Of a stretch of DNA of 20,222 nt, positions 6,273 through 13,768 are shown in pieces. The notes below the pieces were generated by a model. It was not told where the DNA came from, ran no database searches, and saw only the letters and a list, made by a program, of their open reading frames with translations. The position numbers and the translations under genes are program-made. The DNA is from Hyphomonadaceae bacterium UBA1001 (GTDB taxonomy: Bacteria; Pseudomonadota; Alphaproteobacteria; Caulobacterales; Aquidulcibacteraceae), in the NCBI GenBank assembly GCA_002291875.1, contig DBAV01000128.1:1-20222 (forward strand), given 5' to 3'. How positions within the stretch are numbered: the stretch's first letter is position 1; each line of letters begins with the position of its first letter.

Positions 6273-6833
6273 TCAGGCGTCCAGCTCGGTGTCCCAATAG
6301 AGATAGTCCTGCCAGCTCTCGTGCAGGTGGTGCGGCGGAAACCGGCGACCCATCTCCTGAAGCTCGTGCATCGAGGGGCGGTGCGGGCGCCGTCGCGGCC
6401 GCATCTGGGCGTCGCGGACATAGCGCCCCCCCTTGCGCAGATTGCACGGCGCACAGGCGGTGACGATGTTTTCCCATGTGGTGCGCCCACCGCGCGAGCG
6501 CGGCAGGACATGGTCAAAGGTCAGTTCATCGGTCGCGCCACAGTACTGACAGGCGAAACCGTCGCGCAGGAAGACGTTGAACCGCGTGAAGGCCGGTGGC
6601 CGCGTCTGGTCCACATATTCCTTCAGCGACACCACCGACGGCAGCCGCATGGAAAACGACGGTGAACTGATCTGCCGGTCGTATTCGGCGATGACGTTGA
6701 CGCGGTCGAGAAACACGGCCTTGACCACTTCCTGCCAGGGCCACAGTGACAGCGGGAAATAGGACAGCGGCCGGTAATCGGCATTCAGCACCAGCGCCGG
6801 CATCCCGGCGGGGGGCGATTTCACGAGTTGCAC
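6273..6833 (-). CDS. HNH endonuclease-family protein
   Basis: A 186-residue protein of a family widespread and single-copy in alphaproteobacteria. The N-terminal half has the conserved 'ALVLNADYRPLSYFPLSLWP' region (13-32) and the C-terminal half is an HNH (His-Me finger) nuclease fold: zinc-binding C95/C98 in CQYC, LTFDHVLPRSRGG (104-116) with the catalytic Asp-His, WENIVTACAPCN (120-131) with C127/C130 as the second zinc pair, and an ending LHESWQDYLYWDTEL. It probably cuts or nicks DNA, but no cellular role is firmly known to me. I chose GTG 6833 because GGAGG lies 5 bases ahead; upstream residues in the open frame look non-coding. It precedes AOX, and there is a 245-base divergent region before the acyl-CoA dehydrogenase. 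Confidence 0.9.
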   Translation of the reverse strand: MQLVKSPPAGMPALVLNADYRPLSYFPLSLWPWQEVVKAVFLDRVNVIAEYDRQISSPSFSMRLPSVVSLKEYVDQTRPPAFTRFNVFLRDGFACQYCGATDELTFDHVLPRSRGGRTTWENIVTACAPCNLRKGGRYVRDAQMRPRRRPHRPSMHELQEMGRRFPPHHLHESWQDYLYWDTELDA

Positions 6834-6854
6834 GGCGCCCTCCCGTTCCGAAGG

Positions 6855-6868
6855 GGTGTCTTCACACC
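6855..6868 (-). promoter_or_regulatory. Small hairpin in the HNH-gene leader
   Basis: On the minus strand GGTGT-GAAG-ACACC forms a 5-base stem with a 4-base loop, about 21 bases ahead of the GTG start and just before the GGAGG ribosome binding site. It could affect translation; the stem is short and may be chance. Confidence 0.2.
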
Positions 6869-6967
6869 TGGCTGTTGGTCGGTCACGAACCTGAAGGTCG
6901 CCTCCGTCACAGACATGGGACGTCGAGCCCTGCGTTAACAGATTCGCGGTGACGACGCGATGACAGT

Positions 6968-7009
6968 GTTGCAGCGCAACGAAAGGGACAGGGTGACGGC
7001 GCGTCACCC
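6968..7009. promoter_or_regulatory. Pair of perfect inverted repeats in the divergent HNH / acyl-CoA dehydrogenase promoter region
   Basis: GTTGC-AGC-GCAAC (6968-6980) and, 10 bases on, GGGTGACG-GCG-CGTCACCC (6991-7009), a perfect 8-base-arm inverted repeat with a 3-base centre. The half-site GTGACG also occurs at 6949-6954 and, inverted, at 6905-6910. The 19-base dyad lies 70 bases ahead of the dehydrogenase start, a natural operator position for a dimeric repressor such as a TetR-, MerR- or GntR-type regulator of branched-chain acyl-CoA breakdown. No regulator gene is adjacent. Confidence 0.45.
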
Positions 7010-7078
7010 CCGGCGCTTGACGGAATGGGGGGGCGGCGCACATCGGTGCGTATCGCCCTTGCTCACCGGATGTCCGCG

Positions 7079-8218
7079 ATGCCGTTCGACCTGACCGAAG
7101 ACAACCGCCTTGTCGCCGAGACCGCGCGCCGCTTTGCGCAGGACCGGCTGCGCCCCAACGCCGCGCACTGGGACGAAACCCACACCTTTCCGCGCGACGT
7201 GATCCGCGAGGCCGCCGACCTGGGCCTGGCCGCCATCTATACCCGCGATGAATTCGGCGGTGCGGGCCTGTCGCGGCTGGATGCGGTCCTGGTGTTCGAG
7301 GAGCTGGCCCGTGGCTGCATCACCACCGCGGCCTTCATCTCGATCCACAACATGGCGACATGGATGATCGACACCTATGGCTCGCCGCAACAGCGTGCCC
7401 GCTGGGTGCCCGACCTGGCCGCGATGCGCACCATGGCCAGCTATTGCCTGACCGAACCCAATTCCGGCTCGGACGCGGCGGCCCTCCGCGCCACGGCGCG
7501 CCGCCATGGCGAGCACTATGTCCTGAACGGCAGCAAGGCGTTCATTTCCGGGGCCGGGGCGAACGACCTCTATGTCGTCATGGTCCGCACGGGCGAGGAC
7601 GGTCCGCGCGGCATCTCGACGGTCGTGGTCGAAAAGGGAACACCGGGCCTCAGCTTTGGCGCGAACGAGCGCAAGATGGGCTGGAACGCCCAGCCCACCG
7701 CCACCGTGATCTTCGAGGATTGCCGCATCCCCGTCGAAAACCGCCTGTGGGACGAGGGCACCGGCTTTCGGATCGCCATGTCGGGGCTTGACGGCGGGCG
7801 CCTGAACATTGCCGCGACCTCGCTGGGCGGCGCGTCCGACGCGCTGGACCGGGCGATCGCCTATGGGCGCGAGCGTCGCGCCTTTGGCAAGGCGGTGGTC
7901 GACTTTCAGGCCACCCAGTTCCGCCTCGCTGACATGGCAACCGAACTCGAGGCATCGCGTGCATTGCTCTACGAGGCCGCGCGTCGCCTTGACGCCAGGG
8001 ATCCCGAGGCGACGCGCTTTTGCGCCATGGCCAAGCGCTTTGTCACCGATGCCGGTTTTCGCGTCGCCAATGACGCGCTTCAGATCCATGGCGGCTATGG
8101 CTATCTGAAGGACTATGAGGTCGAGCGCATCGTGCGCGACCTGCGGGTCAACCAGATCCTCGAGGGCACCAACGAGATCATGCGCGTGATCGTCGCTCGC
8201 GAACTGTTGCGCGCCTGA
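7079..8218 (+). CDS. Acyl-CoA dehydrogenase, isobutyryl-CoA dehydrogenase type
   Basis: A 379-residue FAD flavoprotein that oxidises a short branched acyl-CoA to the enoyl-CoA and hands electrons to ETF. The N-terminal helical domain is followed by ISIHNMATWMIDTYG (88-102) and SYCLTEPNSGSDA (121-133), a combination close to the one I know from human ACAD8 (isobutyryl-CoA dehydrogenase of valine breakdown). The FAD/dimer region has YGRERRAFGKAV, and ILEGTNEIMR carries the catalytic Glu (about 362). The length is standard. The frame is open to 7025; I chose ATG 7079, which begins MPFDLTEDN as in relatives, with GGA 8 bases ahead; ATG 7070 is possible. No other valine genes (mmsB, enoyl-CoA hydratase) are in the window. 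Inverted repeats at 6968-7009 suggest regulated expression. Confidence 0.92.
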   Translation: MPFDLTEDNRLVAETARRFAQDRLRPNAAHWDETHTFPRDVIREAADLGLAAIYTRDEFGGAGLSRLDAVLVFEELARGCITTAAFISIHNMATWMIDTYGSPQQRARWVPDLAAMRTMASYCLTEPNSGSDAAALRATARRHGEHYVLNGSKAFISGAGANDLYVVMVRTGEDGPRGISTVVVEKGTPGLSFGANERKMGWNAQPTATVIFEDCRIPVENRLWDEGTGFRIAMSGLDGGRLNIAATSLGGASDALDRAIAYGRERRAFGKAVVDFQATQFRLADMATELEASRALLYEAARRLDARDPEATRFCAMAKRFVTDAGFRVANDALQIHGGYGYLKDYEVERIVRDLRVNQILEGTNEIMRVIVARELLRA

Positions 8219-8311
8219 GGGCGGGGTGCCGACCCAACAGGTGATTGCGTCTGTCACCATTCCAGCGCATTCCGGATGCGGGGCACGTGCGTGATCCGGG
8301 AGGAAGCGACG

Positions 8312-9289
8312 ATGGAATTGGTGACGATGGCCATCCTGGCCGTCCTGGCGCTGATCGTGGTGTTCAGCGCGGTCCAGATCGTCCCACAGGGGCGGCAATA
8401 CACGGTCGAGCGGTTCGGCCGCTACACCCACACCCTCGCGCCGGGGATCGCCTTCCTGGTGCCGTTCGTCGACCGGGTGGGCCACAAGGTGTCGATGCAG
8501 GAAACCGTGCTGGACGTCGCGCGTCAGGAAGTCATCACGCGAGACAACGCGATGGTCGCCTGTGATGCGGTGGTGTTCATCCAGGTCTTTGACGCGGCCC
8601 GCGCCGCCTACGAGGTCGAGGACCTGCGCAGCGCCATCGGCAACCTTGCCATGACCAATATCCGCACCGTCGTGGGCGCGCTGGATCTCGACGAGGTCCT
8701 CAGCCAGCGCGACACGATCAATGCGCGGCTTCTGGGGGTGATCGACACCGCCACCCAGCCCTGGGGCGTCAAGGTCAGCCGCATCGAGATCAAGGAACTG
8801 ACCCCGCCCGCCAATCTGACCGAGGCGATGGCACGGCAGATGAAGGCCGAGCGCGAGCGGCGCGCCGAGATCACCACCGCAGAAGGCGAAAAGCAGGGCG
8901 CCATCCTGCGCGCCGAGGGCGCCAAGCAGGCCGCCATCCTGGAGGCCGAGGGCCGCAAGGAAGCCGCATTCCGTGACGCCGAAGCGCGCGAGCGGGCAGC
9001 CGAGGCCGAAGCCAAGGCCACCCAGATGGTGTCCGAGGCGATCGCCAGCGGCAACACCAATGCGCTGAACTATTTCGTGGCCCAGAAATATGTCGAGGCC
9101 TTTCGCGAACTGGCCCATTCGCCCCAGCAGCGGACCGTGATCGTGCCGGCGGACTTTTCGGCGCTGACGGGCCTTCTCGAGGGTGTGAAGGCGCTGGGGC
9201 TCGAAGCGGCGGCAGGTGATCGGCGCGTCGATGGTGACGCACGCCGCGTCCAGCCACCCAAACCCGGCGGACAGGGGCCCTGGGCGTGA
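8312..9289 (+). CDS. SPFH/Band 7 membrane protein (QmcA/stomatin-like)
   Basis: A 325-residue membrane-anchored scaffold. One N-terminal transmembrane helix (about 5-24), then an SPFH domain (about 25-180) beginning IVPQGRQYTVERFGRYTHTL and including 'LAPGIAFLVPFVDRV' and 'VSRIEIKELTPP'. A long charged coiled coil (about 170-240) is built of near-repeats of AEGxKxAAIL. The C-terminal part holds the VAQKYVEAFRELA segment seen in QmcA-type proteins. These proteins oligomerise on the inner membrane and are thought to organise membrane microdomains and quality-control proteases. ATG 8312 was chosen because GGGAGGA precedes it by 7-8 bases. The stop overlaps the NfeD start, and the pairing with NfeD is the classical SPFH-NfeD unit. 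Confidence 0.93.
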   Translation: MELVTMAILAVLALIVVFSAVQIVPQGRQYTVERFGRYTHTLAPGIAFLVPFVDRVGHKVSMQETVLDVARQEVITRDNAMVACDAVVFIQVFDAARAAYEVEDLRSAIGNLAMTNIRTVVGALDLDEVLSQRDTINARLLGVIDTATQPWGVKVSRIEIKELTPPANLTEAMARQMKAERERRAEITTAEGEKQGAILRAEGAKQAAILEAEGRKEAAFRDAEARERAAEAEAKATQMVSEAIASGNTNALNYFVAQKYVEAFRELAHSPQQRTVIVPADFSALTGLLEGVKALGLEAAAGDRRVDGDARRVQPPKPGGQGPWA

Positions 9290-9762
9290 TCGAGGCGCTG
9301 CTGGCCGTCGGTCCGCTGCACTGGGTGGCCCTGGCCCTGGTGCTGCTGGTCGCCGAACTGCTTTCGGGAACGACCTATCTGCTCTGGCCGGCGGCGGCCG
9401 CCTTCGTCACCGCCGTCCTGGCGGGTCTGGGCATCACGCCCGACCCGCTGACCCAGGTGGCGGCGTTTGCCGGTGCCACCATTCTTCTGACCGTGCTGGG
9501 CGATCCGCTGCTCAAGCGCTTTCGCAACACCGCCCCGGCCGAGGGGCTGAACGATCCGTCGGTCCGCCTGATCGGCCAGACCGCCACGGTGGTGGCGGAC
9601 TTTGTCGGGACCGAGGGGCGGGTGAAGCTGGGCGACACCGAGTGGCGGGCCCAGGCTGAACATGCGCCCGAACCCGCCGGCGCGGACACGCTGCGGGCCG
9701 GAGAACAGGTGCGCGTGGAACGCACGGACGGGATCGTCCTGAAGGTCAGACGTCTGGGCTAG
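9286..9762 (+). CDS. NfeD family membrane protein
   Basis: A 158-residue short-form NfeD. It has two to three hydrophobic helices (about 10-25, 30-46 and 58-75: WVALALVLLVAELL, LLWPAAAAFVTAVLAGL, AAFAGATILLTVLG) and a C-terminal soluble OB-fold domain (about 90-158), with LIGQTATVVADF...GRVKLGDTEWRA and GEQVRVERTDGIVLKV typical of NfeD. It partners with the SPFH protein in the inner membrane; the OB domain is thought to act on or recruit the scaffold. It starts at GTG 9286 in a GTGA overlap with the SPFH stop, so it is probably translated by coupling. It lacks the serine-protease domain of long NfeD proteins. It ends in a 17-base convergent overlap with the glycosylase gene. Confidence 0.93.
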   Translation: MIEALLAVGPLHWVALALVLLVAELLSGTTYLLWPAAAAFVTAVLAGLGITPDPLTQVAAFAGATILLTVLGDPLLKRFRNTAPAEGLNDPSVRLIGQTATVVADFVGTEGRVKLGDTEWRAQAEHAPEPAGADTLRAGEQVRVERTDGIVLKVRRLG

Positions 9763-10426
9763 GGCTCGGCGGCCCCAGATGGGCACGGACGGCGGCAAAC
9801 ACCGCGTCGAACGCCTCTGGCGTCAGGCGCCGTGTGTTCTGGTTGTAGCGCGAGCAGTGATAGCTGTCGAACAGCGTCACCCCGTCCACCTGATGGCGCG
9901 CGCCGTGCGCGAAAGGGTGGGCCGCAGGGCGCAGCCCCCGCGCGCGCAGGACCGCCTCGTGCGCGATGCGCCCCAGGGCGACGATGGCGGCCAGTCGCGG
10001 CAGGGCCCGCATGCGCGCCGCCAGAAAGCCGTTGCAGGTCGCGATCTCGGCCGGCAGGGGCCGGTTTTCGGGCGGCGCACACCGCACGGCATTGCTGACC
10101 ATCGCATCCACCAGGACAAAACCGTCGGCGGGGTCGGCGCGGAACATGCCGCGACCCCATCCATGCCGGGTCAGCGTGGCGTAAAGCAGTTCGCCCGCGA
10201 AATCCCCGGTGAACGGCCGGCCGGTCCGGTTCGCCCCGGTGCGGCCCGGCGCCAGTCCCACCACCAGCAGGCGTGCCGCCGAGGGCCCGAAAGACGGCGC
10301 CGGTCCGTTGAACCAGCCCGGTTCGGCCGCGGCATTGGCCATGCGATAGGCGACCAGGCGCGGGCAGAGCGGACAGTCGCGCGCCGGCTCGGCCGCCGCC
10401 TCCGCCGCCTTACTGGCCGTCGTCAT
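9746..10426 (-). CDS. Uracil-DNA glycosylase, family 5 (UdgB type)
   Basis: A 226-residue iron-sulfur DNA glycosylase that removes uracil and related deaminated bases. Four cysteines suited to a [4Fe-4S] cluster are C18 and C21 (CPLC), C116 and C131. Motif 1 is GLAPGRTGANRTGRPFTGD (57-75), without the polar Asp/Asn of families 1 and 4, as in family 5. NAVRCAPPENRPLP follows, and motif 3 is YHCSRYNQNTRRLT (189-202). I chose ATG 10426, 17 bases inside the NYN gene; in-frame ATGs at 10438, 10462 and 10474 would extend the protein by a Thr-Arg-rich stretch that merely mirrors the Asp codons of the NYN tail. It probably shares transcription with the NYN gene. The 3' end overlaps nfeD by 17 bases. 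Confidence 0.9.
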   Translation of the reverse strand: MTTASKAAEAAAEPARDCPLCPRLVAYRMANAAAEPGWFNGPAPSFGPSAARLLVVGLAPGRTGANRTGRPFTGDFAGELLYATLTRHGWGRGMFRADPADGFVLVDAMVSNAVRCAPPENRPLPAEIATCNGFLAARMRALPRLAAIVALGRIAHEAVLRARGLRPAAHPFAHGARHQVDGVTLFDSYHCSRYNQNTRRLTPEAFDAVFAAVRAHLGPPSPSPDV

Positions 10427-11015
10427 CGTCCTCGGCATCGTCGATGTCCGCGTCGTCTCCATCGTCCGCGTCATTGCTGCCGGGCCGGGGGCCGCGACCG
10501 ATCAGGCCGATGATGTCGGCAATGTCGATGAAGTTGTCGGCCTGCCGCCGCAGCTCGTCCGAGGCCATTGGCGGGCTGGTCTTGAGTGTCGAGACGACCG
10601 TGACCCGCACGCCGCGGCGCTGCACGGCCTCGACCAGACGGCGGAAATCGCTGTCGCCGCTGAACAGGACCACGTGGTCCACATGCGCTGCGAGTTCCAG
10701 CATGTCGACCGCGATATCGACGTCCATGTCGCCCTTGGTGCGCCTGCGGCCGTCCTGGTCGGTGTATTGCCGGGCCCTTTTGGTGACCACCGAATACCCG
10801 TTGTAGTCCAGCCAGTCGACGAGGGGGCGGAGTGGCGAATAATCCTCGCTTTCGACGATTGCCGTGAAATAGCGGGCGCGCAGCAGGCGTCCGCGCTTGC
10901 GGAATTCGTCCAGCAGGCGGCGCCAGTCGATGTCGAAACCCAGGCCTTTGGCCGTGGCGTAGAGGTTGGCACCGTCGATGAAGAGGGCAATGCGTTCGTT
11001 GGGATAAAAGGTCAC
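10410..11015 (-). CDS. NYN domain (LabA/DUF88-like, PIN-like) protein with Asp-rich tail
   Basis: A 201-residue NYN-domain protein, a PIN-like fold found in RNases. Acidic metal-binding positions are visible: LFIDGANLYAT (11-21), RTKGDMDVDIAVDML (92-106) and VLFSGDSDFRRLVEAV (115-130). The family is named after NEDD4-BP1 and YacP nucleases; the LabA-like bacterial branch has no settled function, although RNA cleavage is plausible. The last 22 or so residues are almost all Asp, Glu, Ala and Gly, unlike the catalytic domain, and may be a flexible acidic tail. It starts at GTG 11015, in line with the family N-terminus (a Tyr/Asn-rich lead then 'ALFIDGANLY'). It is divergent from rpoZ across 139 bases and overlaps the downstream glycosylase gene. 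Confidence 0.9.
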   Translation of the reverse strand: MTFYPNERIALFIDGANLYATAKGLGFDIDWRRLLDEFRKRGRLLRARYFTAIVESEDYSPLRPLVDWLDYNGYSVVTKRARQYTDQDGRRRTKGDMDVDIAVDMLELAAHVDHVVLFSGDSDFRRLVEAVQRRGVRVTVVSTLKTSPPMASDELRRQADNFIDIADIIGLIGRGPRPGSNDADDGDDADIDDAEDDDDGQ

Positions 11016-11094
11016 GATTTCGGTCTCGCAGTGTGGCGCGGCTTGTGCACCCTCGCCTTGGTCGCCGCAAGGCACAGCCACCTGCCCGCTGCGG

Positions 11095-11123
11095 TTGCGA
11101 AACGGTGCGGAACGGCTTAATCT
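11095..11123 (+). promoter_or_regulatory. Candidate promoter for rpoZ operon
   Basis: TTGCGA (11095-11100) and TAATCT (11118-11123) lie 17 bases apart, 32 bases ahead of the rpoZ GTG, in the divergent gap between the NYN gene and rpoZ. The -35 matches 4 of 6 consensus bases and the -10 only 3 of 6, so this is a weak call supported mainly by spacing and position. Confidence 0.35.
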
Positions 11124-11154
11124 AGCAGACTTCCCTGAACAGGAGCGCCGCTGC

Positions 11155-11514
11155 GTGGCCCGCGTCACCGTCGAAGACTGCATCACACAGGTGCCCAACC
11201 GGTTCCAGCTGGTCCTGCTGGCCGCCCACCGCGCCCGCAGCATCCAGCAGGGCGAACAGCCCGTCGTGTCCCGTGACAACGACAAGGATCCCGTGGTCGC
11301 CCTGCGCGAGATCGCCGACCGCGCCGTCAGCCTTGAGGGCCTGCGCGACAGCCTGGTGTCACAGTTCCAGGACCAGCGCCCCGCCGCCAAGGCCGAGGAA
11401 GAGTCCGACCGCCTGGCCCTGACCGCACCGGTCCAGACCACCGAGGACGACATCCGCAAGGCGTTCGAAGCCCAGCAGGAAGCCGAGCGCGACGACCACC
11501 GGTCGTCCTACTAG
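11155..11514 (+). CDS. rpoZ: DNA-directed RNA polymerase omega subunit
   Basis: A 119-residue omega subunit, which binds beta-prime, aids polymerase assembly and forms part of the site-1 pocket for ppGpp in proteobacteria. The omega core is at the N-terminus: MARVTVEDCITQVPNRFQL, LAAHRARSI and DNDKDPVVALREIAD, followed by a longer alphaproteobacterial C-terminal extension with 'TTEDDIRKAFEAQQEAERDD'. The start is GTG 11155 with AGGAG 9 bases upstream; the open frame reaches 11095 but the added residues are not omega-like. The rsh gene begins only 3 bases after the stop, placing the ppGpp enzyme and a ppGpp-binding subunit of polymerase in one transcript. Confidence 0.97.
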   Translation: MARVTVEDCITQVPNRFQLVLLAAHRARSIQQGEQPVVSRDNDKDPVVALREIADRAVSLEGLRDSLVSQFQDQRPAAKAEEESDRLALTAPVQTTEDDIRKAFEAQQEAERDDHRSSY

Positions 11515-11517
11515 GTC

Positions 11518-13755
11518 ATGCCGGACACGGCGGTCCCGCAGCGGGGCGCCGCCGGGGTTGCCCGGCAGCAGCGCTATCTGCGCCAGTTCGAACTGGTCGA
11601 CCTGGTGCGGGGCTATGACCCGGACGTCGAGGAAGACGCGCTGAACCGCGCCTATGTGTTCGCAACCGTCGCGCACGGATCGCAGACGCGACTGAGCGGC
11701 GACCCCTACTTCGCCCATCCGATCCAGGTGGCGGGCATCCTGACCGAATATGGCCTGGACGCCACTACAATCATTGCGGGCCTGCTGCACGACACCATCG
11801 AGGACACCCCGGTCACGGCCGAGCAGATCGAAAGCCAGTTCGGGCCGGCAGTCGCGCGGATCGTCGAGGGAGTGACCAAGCTCTCGAAACTGGAGCTGGA
11901 AGAGCAGAACCCCGAGCCGACCGAACGCCAGCGCCAGGCAGCGAACCTGCGCAAATTCCTGCTGGCGATGTCCAAGGACATTCGGGTGCTGCTGGTCAAG
12001 CTGGCCGATCGGCTGCACAACATGCGCACGCTGGGCTATCATCCTAAGCCTGAAAAGCGCCGTCGGATCGCCGAGGAAACCATCGACATCTACGCGCCGC
12101 TGGCGCGCCGCATCGGCGTCGAACGGATGGCGGCCGACCTGGAAGACCTGTCGTTCGCCGAACTGCATCCCCAGGCGCTGGCCGACCTGACCGAGCGGAT
12201 CGCCGCGCTCGAGTCATCCAGCGCCAAGGCCATCGGGGCGATGAGGAGCGCCATTCCCGAACTGCTGGAAACCGCCGGCATCAGCAGTGAGGTGAAGTGG
12301 CGCACCAAGCGGCCCTATTCCATCTGGAAGAAGCTGCAGCGCAAGGGCGTCGAGTTTGGCGACCTGTCGGACGTGATCGCCTTCCGCGCCATCGTGCCCA
12401 CCGTGGCGGACTGCTATACGGCGCTGGGCCTGATCCACCAGCGCTGGCCATGCGTTGCCGAACGCTTTGCCGACTATATCTCGACGCCAAAGGCCAATGG
12501 CTATCGCTCGATCCACACCACCGTGCTGGGTCCGGGCCAGATGCGCGTCGAAATCCAGATCCGGACACTGGAAATGGACCGCGTGTCGGAGATCGGCGTT
12601 GCGGCCCACTTCACCTACAAGACCTCGGGCTATGGCTTTGACGAGGTGGCCGCGGCGGCAGACGGGCTGGACCCCGCGCGCATCCTGGCCAGCCTGCGCG
12701 ACATCGTCGAACATGGCGGCAATGCCGACGAGTTCCTGGAACACGCCCGGCTGGAAATGTTCACCGAGCAGATTTTCTGCTTTACGCCCAAGCGGCGCCT
12801 GATCGCATTGCCGCATGGGGCAACCGCCATCGACTTTGCCTATGGCGTGCACTCGTCGGTGGGCGACACCTATCTGGGCGCGCACGTCAATGGCGAGCTG
12901 CGTCCGCACGACTGGCAGCTGCAGAATGGCGACGTGGTCGAAATCATCCGCGGCAATGCGCCGGCGATGTTTCCGGCCTTTGATCAGGTGGCACGCACCG
13001 GCCGTGCCCTGTCGGCCCAGCGGCGACTGGAACGCCTGGCCCGCCGTGCCGGCATGGTCGAGGTGGGGCGCGCCTATCTTGAGTCCGCCTTCCGGCGGCT
13101 GGGCAAGTCGATCAAGGACGTGAAGCTGGACGTGCTGGCCGCGCGCCAGGGCGTCAAGACGGCCGACGACCTGCTGCGCCGGATCGGCGAGGACGAGGAA
13201 CGCCAGCTGGCGGACAAGATCGCCAGGCAGGCCTTTCCCGATGCCAAGGCGTTCGACGCCGGCCAGCGGCGCCCGCTCGACGATACATCGGCGATGCTGA
13301 TGATCGACACGCGCGGTGTGGCGGTGGGCAAGGAAAGGCCGCTGCGCCTGATGCCATGCTGCACGCCGATCCCCGGGGACCGAATTGCCGGCGTGGCGGT
13401 GCCGCAGGTCGGCATCGAGGTGCATGTGATCGACTGCGAGCGGCTGCAGGCGCGCCTGGCCGAGGATTACGAGTGGCTGGACATTGGCTGGCAGGTCGAG
13501 GCCCACCAGCGCGCACTGGCCACCGGCCGCCTCGAGGTGTCGATCGAAAACCAGCGCGGCGCCCTGGCGCGATGCTTTGCGCTGTTGTCCGAGCAGCAGG
13601 CCAACATCACCAATCTCAAGATGCTCTCGCGCACGCCGCAGCTGTTCCGCCTCGAAGTGGATGTCGAGGTGTTCGACCGCGAGCACTTGACGCGAGTCCT
13701 GGCGGCGCTGAGAACCGCCTCGGTGGTCAAGGCCGCCGAACGCATCCTCGGATAG
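11518..13755 (+). CDS. rsh: Bifunctional (p)ppGpp synthetase/hydrolase (Rsh)
   Basis: A 745-residue long RelA/SpoT homologue. The HD hydrolase domain (about 40-190) has AHGSQTRLSG with H53, HDTIED (91-96) and LADRLHNMRTL (162-172), so hydrolysis should work. The synthetase domain (about 235-365) has RTKRPYSIWKKLQRK, DVIAFRAIV, ISTPKANGYRSIHTT and EIQIRTLEMDR. The TGS domain (about 417-478) begins EQIFCFTPKRRLIALP, then come an alpha-helical part, the Cys pair in MPCCTPIPGDRI, and a C-terminal ACT domain. The residues before DYISTPK are RFAD, where bifunctional enzymes normally have RFKD. As the only RSH in the usual alphaproteobacterial arrangement, it would control the stringent response. 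It is 3 bases from rpoZ and 13 from pyrE. Confidence 0.96.
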   Translation: MPDTAVPQRGAAGVARQQRYLRQFELVDLVRGYDPDVEEDALNRAYVFATVAHGSQTRLSGDPYFAHPIQVAGILTEYGLDATTIIAGLLHDTIEDTPVTAEQIESQFGPAVARIVEGVTKLSKLELEEQNPEPTERQRQAANLRKFLLAMSKDIRVLLVKLADRLHNMRTLGYHPKPEKRRRIAEETIDIYAPLARRIGVERMAADLEDLSFAELHPQALADLTERIAALESSSAKAIGAMRSAIPELLETAGISSEVKWRTKRPYSIWKKLQRKGVEFGDLSDVIAFRAIVPTVADCYTALGLIHQRWPCVAERFADYISTPKANGYRSIHTTVLGPGQMRVEIQIRTLEMDRVSEIGVAAHFTYKTSGYGFDEVAAAADGLDPARILASLRDIVEHGGNADEFLEHARLEMFTEQIFCFTPKRRLIALPHGATAIDFAYGVHSSVGDTYLGAHVNGELRPHDWQLQNGDVVEIIRGNAPAMFPAFDQVARTGRALSAQRRLERLARRAGMVEVGRAYLESAFRRLGKSIKDVKLDVLAARQGVKTADDLLRRIGEDEERQLADKIARQAFPDAKAFDAGQRRPLDDTSAMLMIDTRGVAVGKERPLRLMPCCTPIPGDRIAGVAVPQVGIEVHVIDCERLQARLAEDYEWLDIGWQVEAHQRALATGRLEVSIENQRGALARCFALLSEQQANITNLKMLSRTPQLFRLEVDVEVFDREHLTRVLAALRTASVVKAAERILG

Positions 13756-13768
13756 GCGCTGGCGCTGC

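Noticed and set aside
5416..6477. A longer AOX protein starting at 6477
   Set aside because: The extra 113 residues are Arg/Pro/Ala-rich, overlap the HNH gene on the same strand in another frame, and lack AOX features; ATG 6138 has a strong ribosome binding site.
8266..8280. CGCAT-TCCGG-ATGCG stem between the acyl-CoA dehydrogenase and the SPFH gene
   Set aside because: A 5-base stem without a T-tract, in ordinary GC-rich sequence; not distinguishable from chance.
7004..9118. A 704-codon open frame on the minus strand, opposite the acyl-CoA dehydrogenase and SPFH genes
   Set aside because: The protein is His/Gly/Arg-rich with no domain pattern and lies opposite two clear genes; long antisense frames are expected in GC-rich DNA.
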